In this document: in pieces, positions 1-11,619 of the stretch
How the letters are laid out: every line of letters begins with the position of its first letter
Position numbering within the stretch: the first letter of the stretch is position 1
NCBI GenBank assembly: GCA_029532625.1
Contig: JARFXM010000001.1
Location: 744,001 to 808,000, forward strand
Source: Lomentospora prolificans
Taxonomy: Eukaryota; Ascomycota; Sordariomycetes; Microascales; Microascaceae
Reading direction: 5' to 3'
Length of the DNA stretch: 64,000 nucleotides
Notes under the pieces: generated by a model
Told to the model about the DNA's origin: nothing
Databases searched by the model: none
What the model saw: only the letters and a program-made list of their open reading frames with translations
Position numbers and translations under genes: made by a program

Positions 1-312
1 TGGGCCCTTGCAATACTGGTCGAATACGGTCTCTGTGGCACGGTGATGGAGGAGCTCTAGGAAGTAATCGGGCTCCCCACAGACATCGCGAACGTTCCAT
101 TCGGGAATGATTTTGTAGATGTCGCCGAGAGATCGGTCAAGGGGATGCTCTAGCACTACGCCTTCCACAGCGCCAGCTCTCATGCATGCCTCGCGCTGTT
201 TCTTGTCAAATGAACGCCAGGCCGTAATTACCGTTGTCTTGTGCCTCTTGTATTTGTGGGCCAGATCGCTTTGCAGCTCCTTGGTTATGTTGTGTGCTGG
301 TAGCATATTCAT
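1..312 (-). CDS. Conserved fungal protein of unknown function, 5' part only
   Basis: Reading the minus strand from the ATG at 312 gives 104 codons without a stop, continuing off the left edge. The start MNMLPAHNITKEL is followed by a hydrophilic helical stretch and then a segment containing GVVLEHPLDRSLGDIY and IIPEWNVRD. The pattern resembles a conserved group of filamentous-fungal proteins without assigned function; this is recalled resemblance, not a search. No signal peptide or membrane segment is visible. A second in-frame ATG lies two codons downstream, so the exact start is uncertain by two residues. The gene is divergent from the HET gene and separated from it by 1.2 kb. The C-terminal part, and so any catalytic domain, lies outside the window. 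Confidence 0.7.
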   Translation of the reverse strand, partial: MNMLPAHNITKELQSDLAHKYKRHKTTVITAWRSFDKKQREACMRAGAVEGVVLEHPLDRSLGDIYKIIPEWNVRDVCGEPDYFLELLHHRATETVFDQYCKGP

Positions 313-1526
313 GGTGATCAGACTTGGGTTCTGAAGACAGAGAAAAAATGTTGGGGTTTTAGACTGATGATAGCTAATTATACCAAGGTTGGTGCATGGT
401 ATGGGATCCGGCTTGATCTTATGAAGTGGTGGACCAGCAAGCTCATCGAGCCAAATACCAACAAAAACCCAACTTGCGTCGAACTCAGGCCGAGACGCTG
501 TCGCACAACGCGTGGAGGGACACTTCCTACTCGTGGAAGCCCCTCATCAAATTGTGATGTTCCACACATGGCCGACCATCCATGCTTTTTGTGCTTAGTT
601 TCTCGTAACAACTTGAATATAATTCAAAATGGACGCGTCTGACGGAACAAGCATGAGATTACGCTCTTGCCGCACAGGGCAGATGACCCACAAAGCAAAA
701 CAACAGGAGGGGGAACTCTAGAAGTTTGAGTTCAGAACAGACTAATGGTATCCGCCATGGAACATATGACTATCTCGGGAAATACAGATTTCAGAAACGA
801 GAGTAAAGCAGACAAGGGGGGTATGAAGACAAACGATCGTACGAGCCACCATATCTCAGCCGCGCATGTTGACAGTGGTCTCCGGCTTTTCGACGCGGTG
901 GTTGGATATGCCAGGCACTTCATTCTGCCCGGCCACTCACACGATGAACAATGGAAATATTACTGGCAGACGGATGCAAATCCTCGGCCTGAAGAGAAAT
1001 GGTAGACACCTTTCTCCCCTCGCCCCAGGTGCGTCTATATTCACGAATTTATGCAAAGATACAATTTGTTCATTTAAAACATATGTCTCGGAGACCGCAC
1101 TCCTTGCACCAACCTCAGCCTTAAAAACCCGCTTCTGGTCTCTCTCAAAGCCTTTTTTGGGGGGGCCTTGCCTTCAAAGGAGGCTTCCATGCTGATGGCC
1201 GATGTCATGGGATGGTCTGATAATTATGCCAAGGCCCGCAATGTGTTAGGACGGAAATGGATAGAGAGCAGTTCTCGCCTCCTCTAATTCCATCGTCAAT
1301 GGCGCTTCTGGTTCCATCTGCTTTATTCCCTGTATCCTAGGTTATACTTGGTGATCTGGTTTCGCCAGCCAAGCACCATCATATACGGGAGGATGGCGTG
1401 GCTTAGTAAGACAGCCCAAGTCTTTAGAACCGGCATGCGGGGAAGCCTCCTGCGGCTCCCTTCAAAGTTGAAAGAAGCCAGCGTCCTAGTCTAGCCTGGC
1501 TGGTGGGTCACTTTTAATCCGCGACT
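313..1526. other. Intergenic, divergent promoter region
   Basis: About 1.2 kb between the divergent partial gene at the left edge and the HET gene. Small open frames occur on both strands, but none has a recognisable domain, start context or splice structure. It presumably carries the promoters of both genes. Confidence 0.6.
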
Positions 1527-3854
1527 ATGGCACCCGAAGCTATCTGTGATATCTGTAAGCACATTTATTTTGATGATTCTGTTTTTCGGGAGCCATGTAT
1601 CTCGACACATGGCGCGAGAAAAACCTTGAAATTTGGAAGGAACCGGGAAACCTACCCGGTCCCGTCCGCCATAAACGACTCCCTCCCGGACCTACCTGCC
1701 TTTTCGCGCTCAGCGCAAGGGGGTTGCGAGCTTTGCGCTTACGTTCGAACTGCCATTCTTAACGCGGGGATCAGTCATTGTGGAGACATTGAATGCAGAC
1801 CCTCCTTCGTTTGGGGCAAACTTAACCTATCCGATGACGAGCCTGAGGGGCTACTGGCGCTGGTCATTAAGATCTATGCCCAGACCGAGGGTAAATGGCT
1901 GTCTAGGTTGGGATGTCTAAAGTTTTCCACTTACCGTTCCGAAAGTATGAACCCTATCTTGCCTACTCTAAACCATGGCCGGGAGATGAGATTCTAAGAA
2001 CACCTCCTAGGCTGTATCGATGTAGCAACGTGGCTCGGCCTTGCCAAACCCGAAGGACCAACGTCATTGGACCAAAGGAATATCCAGTTTCTGCAAGCAA
2101 CAATGAGCCAATGCCGAAATACTTGTCATCCTCCTCAAAAAACGACATCGTACCGCCCGACGAGGTTGATAGACGTGAGGCTGGGTCTTGATTCCGATCC
2201 ATGCCTAGTTGTGAGCGCTGAAGTCGTTCAGGACTCGGTTAAATATGCAGCTTTAAGCTACTGTTGGGGATCGAAAGAGGAAGCCTCTACTCAGCTCAAG
2301 ACCGAATCCAGCAACCTGAAATCTCGACTAAAAGCGATTCCTATCGATATCATGCCCCACGCCATGAGGGACGCTGTGATAGCCTGTCGTGCTCTTTCTA
2401 TTCCGTACATCTGGATCGATGCCCTGTGCATCATCCAAGATGATTCCGATGACTGGGAGAGAGAAAGTCAGTGCATGGGTTTAGTTTACGAAGGCGCATT
2501 TGTCACACTATGTGCACTCTCGTCCTCGTCGTGCCATGAGGGCTTTCTAGACCGGTCTCCGCGGCATAAGATTGATGTTTCATTCCAATCTACGCTTGAT
2601 CCGAGCATACAGGGAACATACACGATGATTCAACGAGGTGCTAAGCTCACGTCAGACGAGTATATTTATGAACCCTTGCAAGAAGATCTCCAACTGTCGA
2701 CCTGGGAAAAGAGGGCTTGGACATTCCAAGAAATGGAGCTGTCCACGAGGCTAATTTTCTTTGGGGAGAACATGCTCCATTACCGATGTGGTATGCAAGA
2801 ATTGTCTGAGAACGGGTTTCAGCGTCGAATCGAAGGAGATGAACCTCTTACTCTTTCCGACATATTCAAGACCATGGTAGAGGAGCGCAAGAGCAGTCGT
2901 GTATCTTACGGCGTCTTTTACGACTACGCTGCAGACTACAACGCTAGGCAGTTGACCTTTGAGTCAGATAGACTCCCTGCATTGTCTGGATTGGCGAAGC
3001 TGATCCAGGACCAGACAGGAGATAAATATTTAGCAGGTCTTTGGGAGAAGGATCTCCATCATGGCCTACTATGGTATGCCAATCCTTCCCAATCAACGCT
3101 CCGAGAATGTGTCGAAAACTTTGGTGATCCTACATCACGCATCCCGACCTGGTCATGGGCATCTTGCCAAGGATTCTTTGAGAGACGGGTGGGCGGCTTC
3201 TACCTGTCGCAGGAGCGCCATGTCCGACCCGAATTTGATCTGATAAGCGCCTCAACAGCAGTCAAGGGACTCAGCCCTTTTGGCGCAGTTACCGGGGGGG
3301 AGATCAAGTTGTCGGGATGCCTTGTGCCCGTGCCGTCAGGACTGATCTTGTCGAATCAAACCTTCTGGCGGACTCAACTTTGGTGGGTGCGTAGTGGTCC
3401 AGATCCGGTATACGCTGCCCATCTGTCATTGGATTGGGATGTCCCCGCGGAAGATTTGCCGTTGGGAATCAGTCAAAGATACCCGGAAAGTGGCCTGTTT
3501 ATGCTCCTCATTTCGAGCTCTTGTCGGGGCGAGGCTTCGGACATGTGGGGGATAGCTGAAAATGAGGATGACGATGAGGCGGAGATGGGCTGGACGGAGA
3601 AGCACTCTCCCGTCGAATCCAGCGAGGTTGAAAGCGGGGATGAGGGCTGGTCAGTGGCTTCGAAAGGTAACCCGGCCGGATGTGAGCAGTGCGCCCAGCC
3701 AGATTTCAATCGGCATGCATGGGGCCTTGTCGTATATCCGGCTAAGCAAGCTGGGCAGTATTATCGATGTGGGTTGTTTACGGCGAGGGCCAGGGGGGCT
3801 GGAGGCACCAAGTTATTTGCAAATACTGGCTACGAAGAGGTTAGGCTGATTTAA
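1527..3854 (+). CDS. HET-domain (heterokaryon incompatibility) protein
   Basis: Two exons, 1527-1944 and 2011-3854, give 753 residues. The 66-nt intron (donor GTATGA, branch TCTAAG, acceptor CTAG) is a multiple of three and removes the in-frame TAA at 1995. Without it the frame is cut into two open pieces. The N-terminus has Cys pairs (CDIC near residue 8, CELC near 67), usual ahead of HET domains. The HET core follows: YAALSYCWG at about 218, WIDALCIIQDD at about 274 and RAWTFQE at about 374. The C-terminal third is the variable part, with an acidic low-complexity stretch rich in Glu/Asp/Ser. HET proteins mediate allorecognition cell death after hyphal fusion; this member's partner cannot be inferred. 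Length is ordinary for the family. Alternative: if the intron is not used, the gene carries a nonsense codon. Confidence 0.88.
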
Positions 3855-6800
3855 CGTGTGGGGAAGGATTAATACAGGGAAGAGCAGTGCATTCCGAGAA
3901 GAGGTAGCGAATTGCGGGCCCAAAATCGCTTGACTGCAAAGCTAATCCCCGGCCGGATTGCAATTTACACCAGAATAGACAAGTGAATAGACTCATAGTG
4001 AAACTAGTGCTCCTCCTCTGCTGTCACCCTTCTGTTACCTTGATCTGGCCCAGTATCTCTCTGCTAAATAAGAAACGGTCCCTTTGAAGAAAACCCCCTG
4101 TGGAACAAATGTAGACCTTCCGTAGTCATCCATATTCATGAAATAGTGATAGCATGGATCTTCCGCAACCGGGAGATTAGTATACCCTCCGCCTATCTCG
4201 CAACATCGCCCGTGTTCTGTCTTCATCGTATCCTTGACCAGCGGTATGTTGAACTCTGCAGATTCGCCTTGTAGTCATTGGAGAAGAGCTATCATGTCAA
4301 AGTTGTTCGAGATCCAGTGAGCTCCCCCTTCAAGTCTATGGTAGGTTAACAATTCTGTTTGTATGGCAGCCCATAGCAATACGATATTGGGGTTGTCATC
4401 GGCATCGAAGAACTCATAGTGGCTTCTGGACTGGGAATCTGGTTGCGTCAACGTTGATTGAAAGTAACTTACACACCCTAGAAAACTATCGTAACACTTT
4501 GCGCGTGGTGAATTGGGTTGTTCACGTACCTTTTGAGCTGTTTGGTATCGATTTCCTTCTCGACTTCCTCTTGAGTTAATTTGACTACCGAGGTGCTGGG
4601 CCTAGGACGAGGCCTACGACCTCAAGTGCCCCCTCAAGCGACCACGATGAAATCTTTCTCAGTCGTGAGGACCCGTTTTCGAATTCACCATTTTCGGAGC
4701 CAATAGGTATATTGAGAAATCCTGTACAATAAACACTGCATCAGGATGTAAACTCAAAACGATAAGCATGGGAGAGTTTAATGTAGCGAACCACTTCCAC
4801 CGCGCTGAAACTGTAGCTCTCCTTCATGAGGTCGGCGACATGAACGATTGTCATCGACTTTTCATTAGGTCCGTATTTTCCGGTTAACAATGCATCTATC
4901 ATCGTAGCGGATGTGAAGGAACTTGTCCTGCTCGGACTCGGGAAGCAAATGAGATGAGTCCATATAGGTTGGGAGTTTTTAAACATTTTCTTGGGTATTG
5001 TGTCAGCTTTATATATGCCTTGCTCTTGTCGCAACACAAGAGTCCAACATATTCCGGTGGGAGGGAGAGCTTCTCACATATGCAGACAAAACCCCACTGC
5101 CAATCATAGAAGGGATGGAACCCTGTTCGCCTCACTTCTGAAGTTGCATACCGCGGTGCCGAGATCGGGCAATGGAAGAAGCGATGGCCAAACGCTAATA
5201 CGTCGCTCCTGGCACCCGCGTGCGGTCTGCGACGCCTGCGCAACAAAAGTTGACGATCCAATCATCGGCCTACAAAAAAGCCTGCCCAGGGCCGTCACTC
5301 GACGTCCAACCGAAAACACGCTGTATGCCTTCAAGCAAAAGCTGACTGACCAATGGCAGAAGTTGGAATCTGACAACGGAAAATGGAAAAGGAAAAGGAG
5401 AACGTAATAGAACTGTGGACGAAGGCGGATGCCGGGACTAAAGTGTATGTCATTTACATCATCACATCTACGCCCAACAAACTGACTAGCCAGTCATTGA
5501 AATATTATCCGGTACACGGCTTAGCTAATTGGTGGTACGATGAATACGTGAGGTTATGTAGCCTACTAGGGCTTAACTATTCGACTATATCCTCTTACCT
5601 GCATAGTAGTCCCTTCATGCCTGGTCCTCTATCCCTCACACCCTCCACAGGCAAGCCTGGAGCATCCCCCATTTTCAAATCATCGAGACTAGTGAAGCTT
5701 CTCAACTATAAATATATTGTCTTTCCCTCTGCTCTTGGTCACTCCCCCCCCCAATCCTCCCTCCTAATGTGTCCATCGTCAAAGAACTGGGTCACAGCGC
5801 TCTCCCTGTTTTACACGCCTGAAATCTTTAGTTTTGCCTGTTTTATACTCACTTGACACCTCTTTTGCCGCTCTGAAGCCCCAGCCATTAAGACGACCTA
5901 TCGTGTCAAGCAGGTAAGTTGGGTTCCCTTCTAAAGACCATCTTCAAGGTGGGTACGACCCGGAATCCCCTCACGGATCTCCTTCAAGGCATCACAGCTA
6001 TTAAGCTACGCGCCTTGGTATTTATGCCTAGGTATCCTGTGATCGAAGTTGTGCATGGCTGGCTGCATACCCTGCGTCCACCTAGCCCCCATGTACATTA
6101 ACTGCCAACTATCTGTTAAAAATGTTTTACTAGCTACCTTCTGTCACGAGGACCCTAGTGCGAGGAGCATTTCAGAAAGATGCAGTTCTACCAAACCTAT
6201 TAATACAAGTTCTTATAGATTTTCTGATTTTAGTCGATCTTAGGCCAATATGTAGAGCAACACCATAGAAAAAGGAGCACTCATAGAGGTTGATCTGGTG
6301 GGTGTCGGTGCCCAGTTCCAAAATTACCTGTCAGTATCCTATCCATCTACTCAATGATGCTACCTCTATGGACATATAGACTAACAGTCTACAATATCAG
6401 AGATAACCGCCCTGAGAACCTTGGGCTTGGTTGTGATTGTACCTCAGCTAGCGATACCCTCTGCTGTTCATGTTCAGTGCCATGACTCGTCGCCTCATCT
6501 CTCTTCACATCTGGGCCGCGCTTGTAATCAATACTAGGCACAGGAGGGCAAAGCAGTGCCTGGGAAGAGGCAATTGATTATTATTAAGAGATTACTATCT
6601 TATAAGGAATAATCTATTACTATCATTGTCTGATGCAAGCAACTATATGTGTCTTTAAGGAACAACTAAAGACTTGTGGACTTTCCCTTTAAAACAGCTG
6701 TCCATATCTAAGCGCCACACTACAACTACGACTCTACGAGGTGGCTTAACACCGCAAATCGCCAATGAACCCCAGCACTAAGAGCCTTGACTGGCCTGTA

Positions 6801-8091
6801 GATTATGAAAACGCAACAGCCTAAGTTAATCAAGAAATCAAGTTCAAATCAAGTTCTGTAGGGGCAGGAAAATAAATAAAATAATCTAGGGCTAACTGGT
6901 GGTTGGGGCAGGAAACAGCGATTAATAGATATCGCTGGCTCTCTATTTGTGGGGTGCAGGAACCTTCCAGGTTAATAACTATAGACTTGGTAGATCAGCG
7001 GAGTCTACCTAGTCAGCTAAAGCTATCAGTCCCAGATCCTATACAGAGCTCAGTACGATTTCCTCTTTGAGCGATTTTCTTCGACATGTCAAAGAAATTC
7101 GCTCAAAAGGAAACTGTATGTCCCCGTCGAAGATTTGAAGCTGGCTTTATGAACTGTTATCATGTACAATAGGGCTGCAACATTATGTCAACGCAACTCA
7201 CCCTTGCCGCGATCGCCAATTCGAGCGCGGTTGTTATTCCACGCCATCACAACATCTCATCATCCTATCATCCACTTATTGGCAAATAGGAGGCGACTGA
7301 GTTGTTCCACTATCAATAACCTGGCTCCCGATCGACCACAGCAGATCACGACGCCATATCAAATCAAGGGGTTTTTCCCTCCCGCCCCCTTTTCTTCCTC
7401 CATTATATAGTTGGCACAGCGAAAATCGGATCAAATATACGACGACTGGATTAGAACTATGGGAAGGGAGGGTACGATTTTCCCTGGAGATAGGGCAGGG
7501 TACGCGCCCTAGAGAAGGCATGCAGAAGAATGTTAGAATATATCCATAGAAGGGCCAAATACCTTGTTTCGTGGCCTGATATGAAAGTCCGATTCAGCGG
7601 TTTTGAGGCTGAACCGTGATGTTGTTCAGCTTTCCGGATTTGGAAATCGATGAGTATTATTGTGTGTGCAACGACGATGCTCTTGCAGGCGACGCGACGC
7701 CATATCGTTACCTGTCGACCCGGTAAGAGAGGGTGAGTAACATGCCGCACTCGTATAAATCATCTGCACGGCTTAGTATTAAAGGTGTTGGAAATTATGC
7801 GGCCCTGCACTAGCGGTTGATTCAAATAAGAGGTCTCTAAAATTCGGTTCTGAAGTGGAAACCTAGCACGGTTTAACATGATCGTGAATCGAAGTGCTAG
7901 CTGCCTCACTCGCTCCGAACTAAGCAATTCTTGTCGGAATGCAAATAAATCTATTTTTAGAACATTGCCATCTACCAATTAATGACTTGGTTCCCCGCGT
8001 CGAGAATATTGGATTGATGTCCGGTCGGAGTAAGCAGAGCCGTTTTGCACCTTGCTATTACCTCCGCCAGCCTTTGAAACGTACGCCGAGC
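3855..8091. other. AT-rich, gene-poor spacer with one decayed gene
   Basis: About 4.2 kb between the HET and 2EXR genes. The minus strand around 4035-4740 holds coding-like sequence with a nonsense codon, listed separately. The rest, especially 5.9-7.1 kb, is rich in TA steps and short stops. Open frames such as 5383-5856 show no domain, credible composition or splice pattern. No complete transposon, terminal repeat or RNA gene was recognised. Confidence 0.5.
4035..4431 (-). pseudogene. Decayed gene exon with one in-frame stop, family unknown
   Basis: On the minus strand one frame runs from about 4431 to a TAA at 4035, interrupted only by a TGA at 4275-4277. Both halves have protein-like composition: upstream YEFFDADDNPNIVLLWAA and HWISNNFDMIALLQ, downstream EDPCYHYFMNMDDYGRS and VPQGVFFKGT. 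No GT lies between the nearest upstream coding stretch and the stop, so an intron cannot easily remove it. Upstream, a further coding-like segment (VVKLTQEEVEKEIDTKQLK, about 4530-4600) ends at a GTACGT donor, which suggests the remnant of a multi-exon gene. I do not recognise the family. It could also be a live gene with a sequencing error at the TGA. Confidence 0.45.
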
Positions 8092-9150
8092 ATGACTGAA
8101 TCATTCCACAGGTTCAAGCACCTCCCTTACGATATACGGTACATGATCTGGGCTGAATTCCTTTCAGACCAGCTCGGCCGCATTTACCAGTTCACATTAT
8201 GGCCGCGTCCTTGGAACATCGCGGACCCCGCACGCAAGGGACGACTGTATCCCGAGACGACGTTCAGTTTTGAAATTGCGTCTCGACCCGCCCGAACCCT
8301 TTCCATCGTTTGCCGCGAATCTAGACACGTTATGCAGTGCATGCTTCCGAATGAACTGGAATTCTTCATCAGCTACCCTGCGAAGGAGGCGCAGACGAGC
8401 AACGAAGCCTCGGCGATCCTCCGGTTCAACACAGACCAAGACATCATCGTATTAAACACGCGTCTGCTCGAGAGACAGCAATTCATCGATCTTTATAGTG
8501 GTAATGGCCAGAACGCTTTCATGGGTCGCGACATTAAGCGCCTGGGAATACTATCCAGCTCGTTCGCGGAATACGACAGTCTGGCCGAGTCCACCTCTCC
8601 ATGCCCGGGAGGCTGTCAAGGCCCGGAATGTGCTTTAGGGTGCGCTTTGGATAACTTCCCCGCCTTTATTGGCATCTTTCCAAGTGTTACGCAGCTGTTG
8701 TTCGTCGACAATACCAGTCGGAGATATCGGATCAGCAGAGACGGGTGCTTTTGCAACATTAGTAGCGATGTAGGGCAGCCGCGAAGCTTTGGGCCTCAGA
8801 AGCACAGTTGGCCGCGTATTAAAGGCGTCGATCGGAGGGAAAATCCTCCTAGCTCCTGGAAATGGGGATGGTATGCAGTTCGCGAGGAGAGTCTCGATTG
8901 TCCGTTCCGCTTGCCAGGGGAAATCGAACACCAACGTTCTGTCTGGCCTACCATTCGATTCCCGTACTATCCTCAATTTACAAACATTCAAATTAGATTT
9001 TTGCAACCGATTCCGGTCTGGCGTGGCGAGGGACCAGAAGAAGACCATCTCGGTAGACTGGTGGGCCGGAATGGAAAGACGATACCGGACAAATTAAGAG
9101 GGAGACCGCGGCCTGCAGGGGTCTGGGCGGCCGTTGGCCTGAATTCTTGA
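8092..9150 (+). CDS. 2EXR-domain protein
   Basis: A single open frame. I chose the ATG at 8092 because the 2EXR signature begins almost immediately after it (SFHRFKHLPYDIRYMIWAEF), which is where the domain sits in most fungal members. This gives 352 residues. In-frame ATGs at 8017 and 7939 would add 25 or 51 residues without recognisable content. The next family hallmarks, ARTLSIVCRESRHV and a later LRFNTDQDIIVL strand, are present. A Cys cluster (SPCPGGCQGPECALGC) follows in the middle of the protein. 2EXR proteins are abundant in filamentous fungi, their biochemical role is not established, and expansions often sit in accessory regions, as here. No signal peptide or membrane segment is seen. 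Confidence 0.8.
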   Translation: MTESFHRFKHLPYDIRYMIWAEFLSDQLGRIYQFTLWPRPWNIADPARKGRLYPETTFSFEIASRPARTLSIVCRESRHVMQCMLPNELEFFISYPAKEAQTSNEASAILRFNTDQDIIVLNTRLLERQQFIDLYSGNGQNAFMGRDIKRLGILSSSFAEYDSLAESTSPCPGGCQGPECALGCALDNFPAFIGIFPSVTQLLFVDNTSRRYRISRDGCFCNISSDVGQPRSFGPQKHSWPRIKGVDRRENPPSSWKWGWYAVREESLDCPFRLPGEIEHQRSVWPTIRFPYYPQFTNIQIRFLQPIPVWRGEGPEEDHLGRLVGRNGKTIPDKLRGRPRPAGVWAAVGLNS

Positions 9151-9847
9151 CTTATGCTTCAAGAAGGCAGATATAAAGGGTCGGTATGAAAAAGAGAGCA
9201 AAAGGAAGGAAAGACACCAAAAAAAAAAAAAAAGAGAAAAAAACATACAACACCGGGGATTCGCTGGTCGTCACCGACCCAACTACTAGTCCGGCGCTTC
9301 GCGGTTTATGTTCAGGGGAGCGGACGGGACCCTCAGTTTTCCACGAGCTATGGTCGTATGTGCCCGAACAACGACAGAAATGAGTATTTAAGTCATCTCT
9401 CTAGCGATATTTGGCAAGTTATGCGACCCAGTCTTAAGAGGGCCCGCACTAATCTAACACTCGAAGGAAGCTCTGGAAAGCCTGACCTTGTTAAGTGGGT
9501 AGCAACAGAGAGGGAGGGTTTTACTATTTCTACGAGTATTACTGCCCCGAAAGGAGGTCTAGTTTTCTTTTTGCGTGCGTATAGGAGCACGGGCTGATTT
9601 AAGGTGCCTCAGGACGTGCTCGATGAGCATTTAATCCCGACGCATGGCATCTCAGTGGCGGTCACGGCCACGAAATTCAGCAATCACCAAGTTAACCTGA
9701 GTCACAGTTATTGAGTCGTTAACAGAGTCAATTCATGTCTAACTTATATACATCATATGCATCGCGATTGTGCATTTGCGTTCTATGTCCAAATATCTTA
9801 ACTAAACGATCCCATTTATTCTATGCAGTGAACTGGAATGGTATTTC
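9151..9847. other. Intergenic, convergent 3' regions
   Basis: A spacer between the 3' ends of the 2EXR gene and the aldolase gene. It contains a run of about 13 A at 9219-9232 inside a purine-rich stretch. No credible gene was seen on either strand. Confidence 0.6.
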
Positions 9848-10813
9848 TTATGCGACCTTCGAAAGACCTGACATCTGAATAGCAGCATGAATCTCTGCCT
9901 CAGCGCCGTTCTCCAGAGGCAAGAGAGGTGATCTAACGGTGGCATGACTAAGGATACCGCGGGCAACAAGAGCGTGCTTCAATGCAACGGTGCCCTCCAT
10001 GTGGGACCCTCGGTGGTACACACTCTTGGTGACGGGCAACAAGGTGTCGTGCAGGGCGCGGGCGGCAGGGTAGTTCTTCTCCTTGCCAGCCTTAATCATC
10101 TCAATCAACAACTCGGGCGCAATGTTACCGTATCCGACGAGCATGCCGTCGACGTCGAATACCGTGTGCAAAAGGTACTCGTCATGGCAAGTGAGAATTT
10201 GGAGGTCGGGCCTCTGCTTGCGGATGACGGGGATCTCGGTGTCCCAGCGGCGCATGTTGCGAACGCCATTCTTCATGGCGAAGACACCGGGTTGCGCGGA
10301 GATGTCGAGCATCGTCTGGAGATTGTAGGTGGCCTTGGTGTTATCGGGGTATTGGAAGAGAATAAGGGGGAGACCGCTGCGCTCATAGACGACCTTGTAC
10401 CTGTCCTGAGGCGCGCCGGGCTGGTAACCGAAGCGGAGCCAGCCGTGGGAAGGGTAGAGAAGACCCGCCGCAGCACCCGCCTCCTTGGCTCGCTTAGCCT
10501 CGAGAGCAGCGACCTCCGTACCCTCGCCAGTAATACCGGCGATTATGGGGATTTTGTTGTCGACCGACTTAACAAAGGCTTTGATGACGGAGACTTGCTC
10601 CTCCTGGGTGAGGAAGGTACCCTCACCGGCGTGGCCGAGCACAACGAGACCCTTGACTCCGGGGATACTGCCAAGCCAGGATCCGAGACGCTGGATCGCG
10701 TCGTAGTCTACACTTCCATCCTGGTTGAAAGGGGTGACAGGGGCGGGAGTGAGACCGCGGAGATCAATGTTGATGGCCTGGCGGTGGCCGTTTGTTCCGT
10801 TGGTAGCACTCAT
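9848..10813 (-). CDS. Dihydrodipicolinate synthase-family (class I) aldolase
   Basis: An intronless 321-residue protein, the normal length for the DHDPS/N-acetylneuraminate lyase superfamily. The (beta/alpha)8 landmarks are in order: LTPAPVTPFNQDGSVD (21-36), GHAGEG (60-65), GITGEGTEVA (93-102), FQYPDN with the catalytic Tyr155, and FAMKNG with the Schiff-base Lys181. The position that carries the Thr-Thr proton relay in true DHDPS reads His-Ala, so lysine-pathway activity is unlikely. Fungi make lysine through alpha-aminoadipate in any case. A catabolic 2-keto-3-deoxy acid aldolase or related lyase is the better inference. It is divergent from an MFS transporter with a regulator beyond, which fits a substrate-uptake and cleavage unit. 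The protein is cytosolic: no signal peptide or peroxisomal tail. The exact substrate is unknown. Confidence 0.88.
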   Translation of the reverse strand: MSATNGTNGHRQAINIDLRGLTPAPVTPFNQDGSVDYDAIQRLGSWLGSIPGVKGLVVLGHAGEGTFLTQEEQVSVIKAFVKSVDNKIPIIAGITGEGTEVAALEAKRAKEAGAAAGLLYPSHGWLRFGYQPGAPQDRYKVVYERSGLPLILFQYPDNTKATYNLQTMLDISAQPGVFAMKNGVRNMRRWDTEIPVIRKQRPDLQILTCHDEYLLHTVFDVDGMLVGYGNIAPELLIEMIKAGKEKNYPAARALHDTLLPVTKSVYHRGSHMEGTVALKHALVARGILSHATVRSPLLPLENGAEAEIHAAIQMSGLSKVA

Positions 10814-11619
10814 GGCGAATTCTGGGCGTCAGAAGAGACAGAAGTGAAAGGAGTCCAATGATATGAGACTAATAGTCTTTGATATGTGTGTTGGTGTGAT
10901 TGGCAGATCCTGAATTGGTGAGGCTTTCGCTGCTGAACACTTCGATCTTATAGACCCCCGGCTGGTAGCTCCGGAGAGCTTCCGGGCGATATCCGAATAC
11001 CCGAGATTCGGGGATACACCAATCCGGGCCCATATTGCGGGGTAATCCGTGGTGTGGCTCGGCACGAATCCGAAATCCCCCTTCGGACAAAAGTCTAACT
11101 GTCTTTGGCAATCAATGACACGAGTCTTGCCACTGGCGTCTGGAGATTGACGGCTTGGCATCACCACAAGTGTCGCAGCATATTCACTTCTCACCAACAT
11201 TTTTCCAAGAAACGACTCGCGCCCCGGCATCTCGAATCCCTCATGATATTCTAGGGCGAGCTCGTGTCGCTTCTGGCGTCATAATACCTTCGGGGCTTTC
11301 TCCGAACTGCACTCGGATTCGTTTGTTTACCCAATTCGGGAATTCGTGGCCTGTTGGAGCAAAGCTTGTCAATACCCCGGACCCCGGAACTAGGGGACCC
11401 CAGACTCCGCATATTCTACCCCAGAGTTTTGATATCTCCTGAGCATAGGGTCAATCCTCATGACAAAAAGTCTTGGCCAGTTGATTTAAGATGTCGATGG
11501 ATCCAGCAATATCCGGCTCGAGATCAACGGGAAGAAATTCTTCTCTTCCTTCTCTAGTTTCTTTCCTTCGACCTTACCCAACAATCTTCTCATCAGGGGT
11601 TGACTTCACAGAAAGAGAA
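10814..11619. promoter_or_regulatory. Divergent promoter of the aldolase and transporter genes
   Basis: An 806-bp region between divergent starts. Paired CGG/CCG triplets of the type bound by Zn2Cys6 dimers are visible: CGG-N7-CCG at 10972-10984 and CGG-N8-CCG at 11291-11304, with further CGG/CCG triplets around 11010-11030. The adjacent Zn2Cys6 gene is the obvious candidate regulator. This is inference, because such triplet pairs also arise by chance. Confidence 0.4.

Noticed and set aside
5383..5856. 157-codon plus frame in the AT-rich spacer
   Set aside because: No domain, signal peptide or conserved motif; composition fits chance.
9944..10861. 305-codon plus-strand open frame opposite the aldolase
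   Set aside because: It is exactly antisense to a gene with clear catalytic motifs; the translation is Gly/Val/Asp/Leu-rich with no domain, as expected from codon bias of the sense strand.
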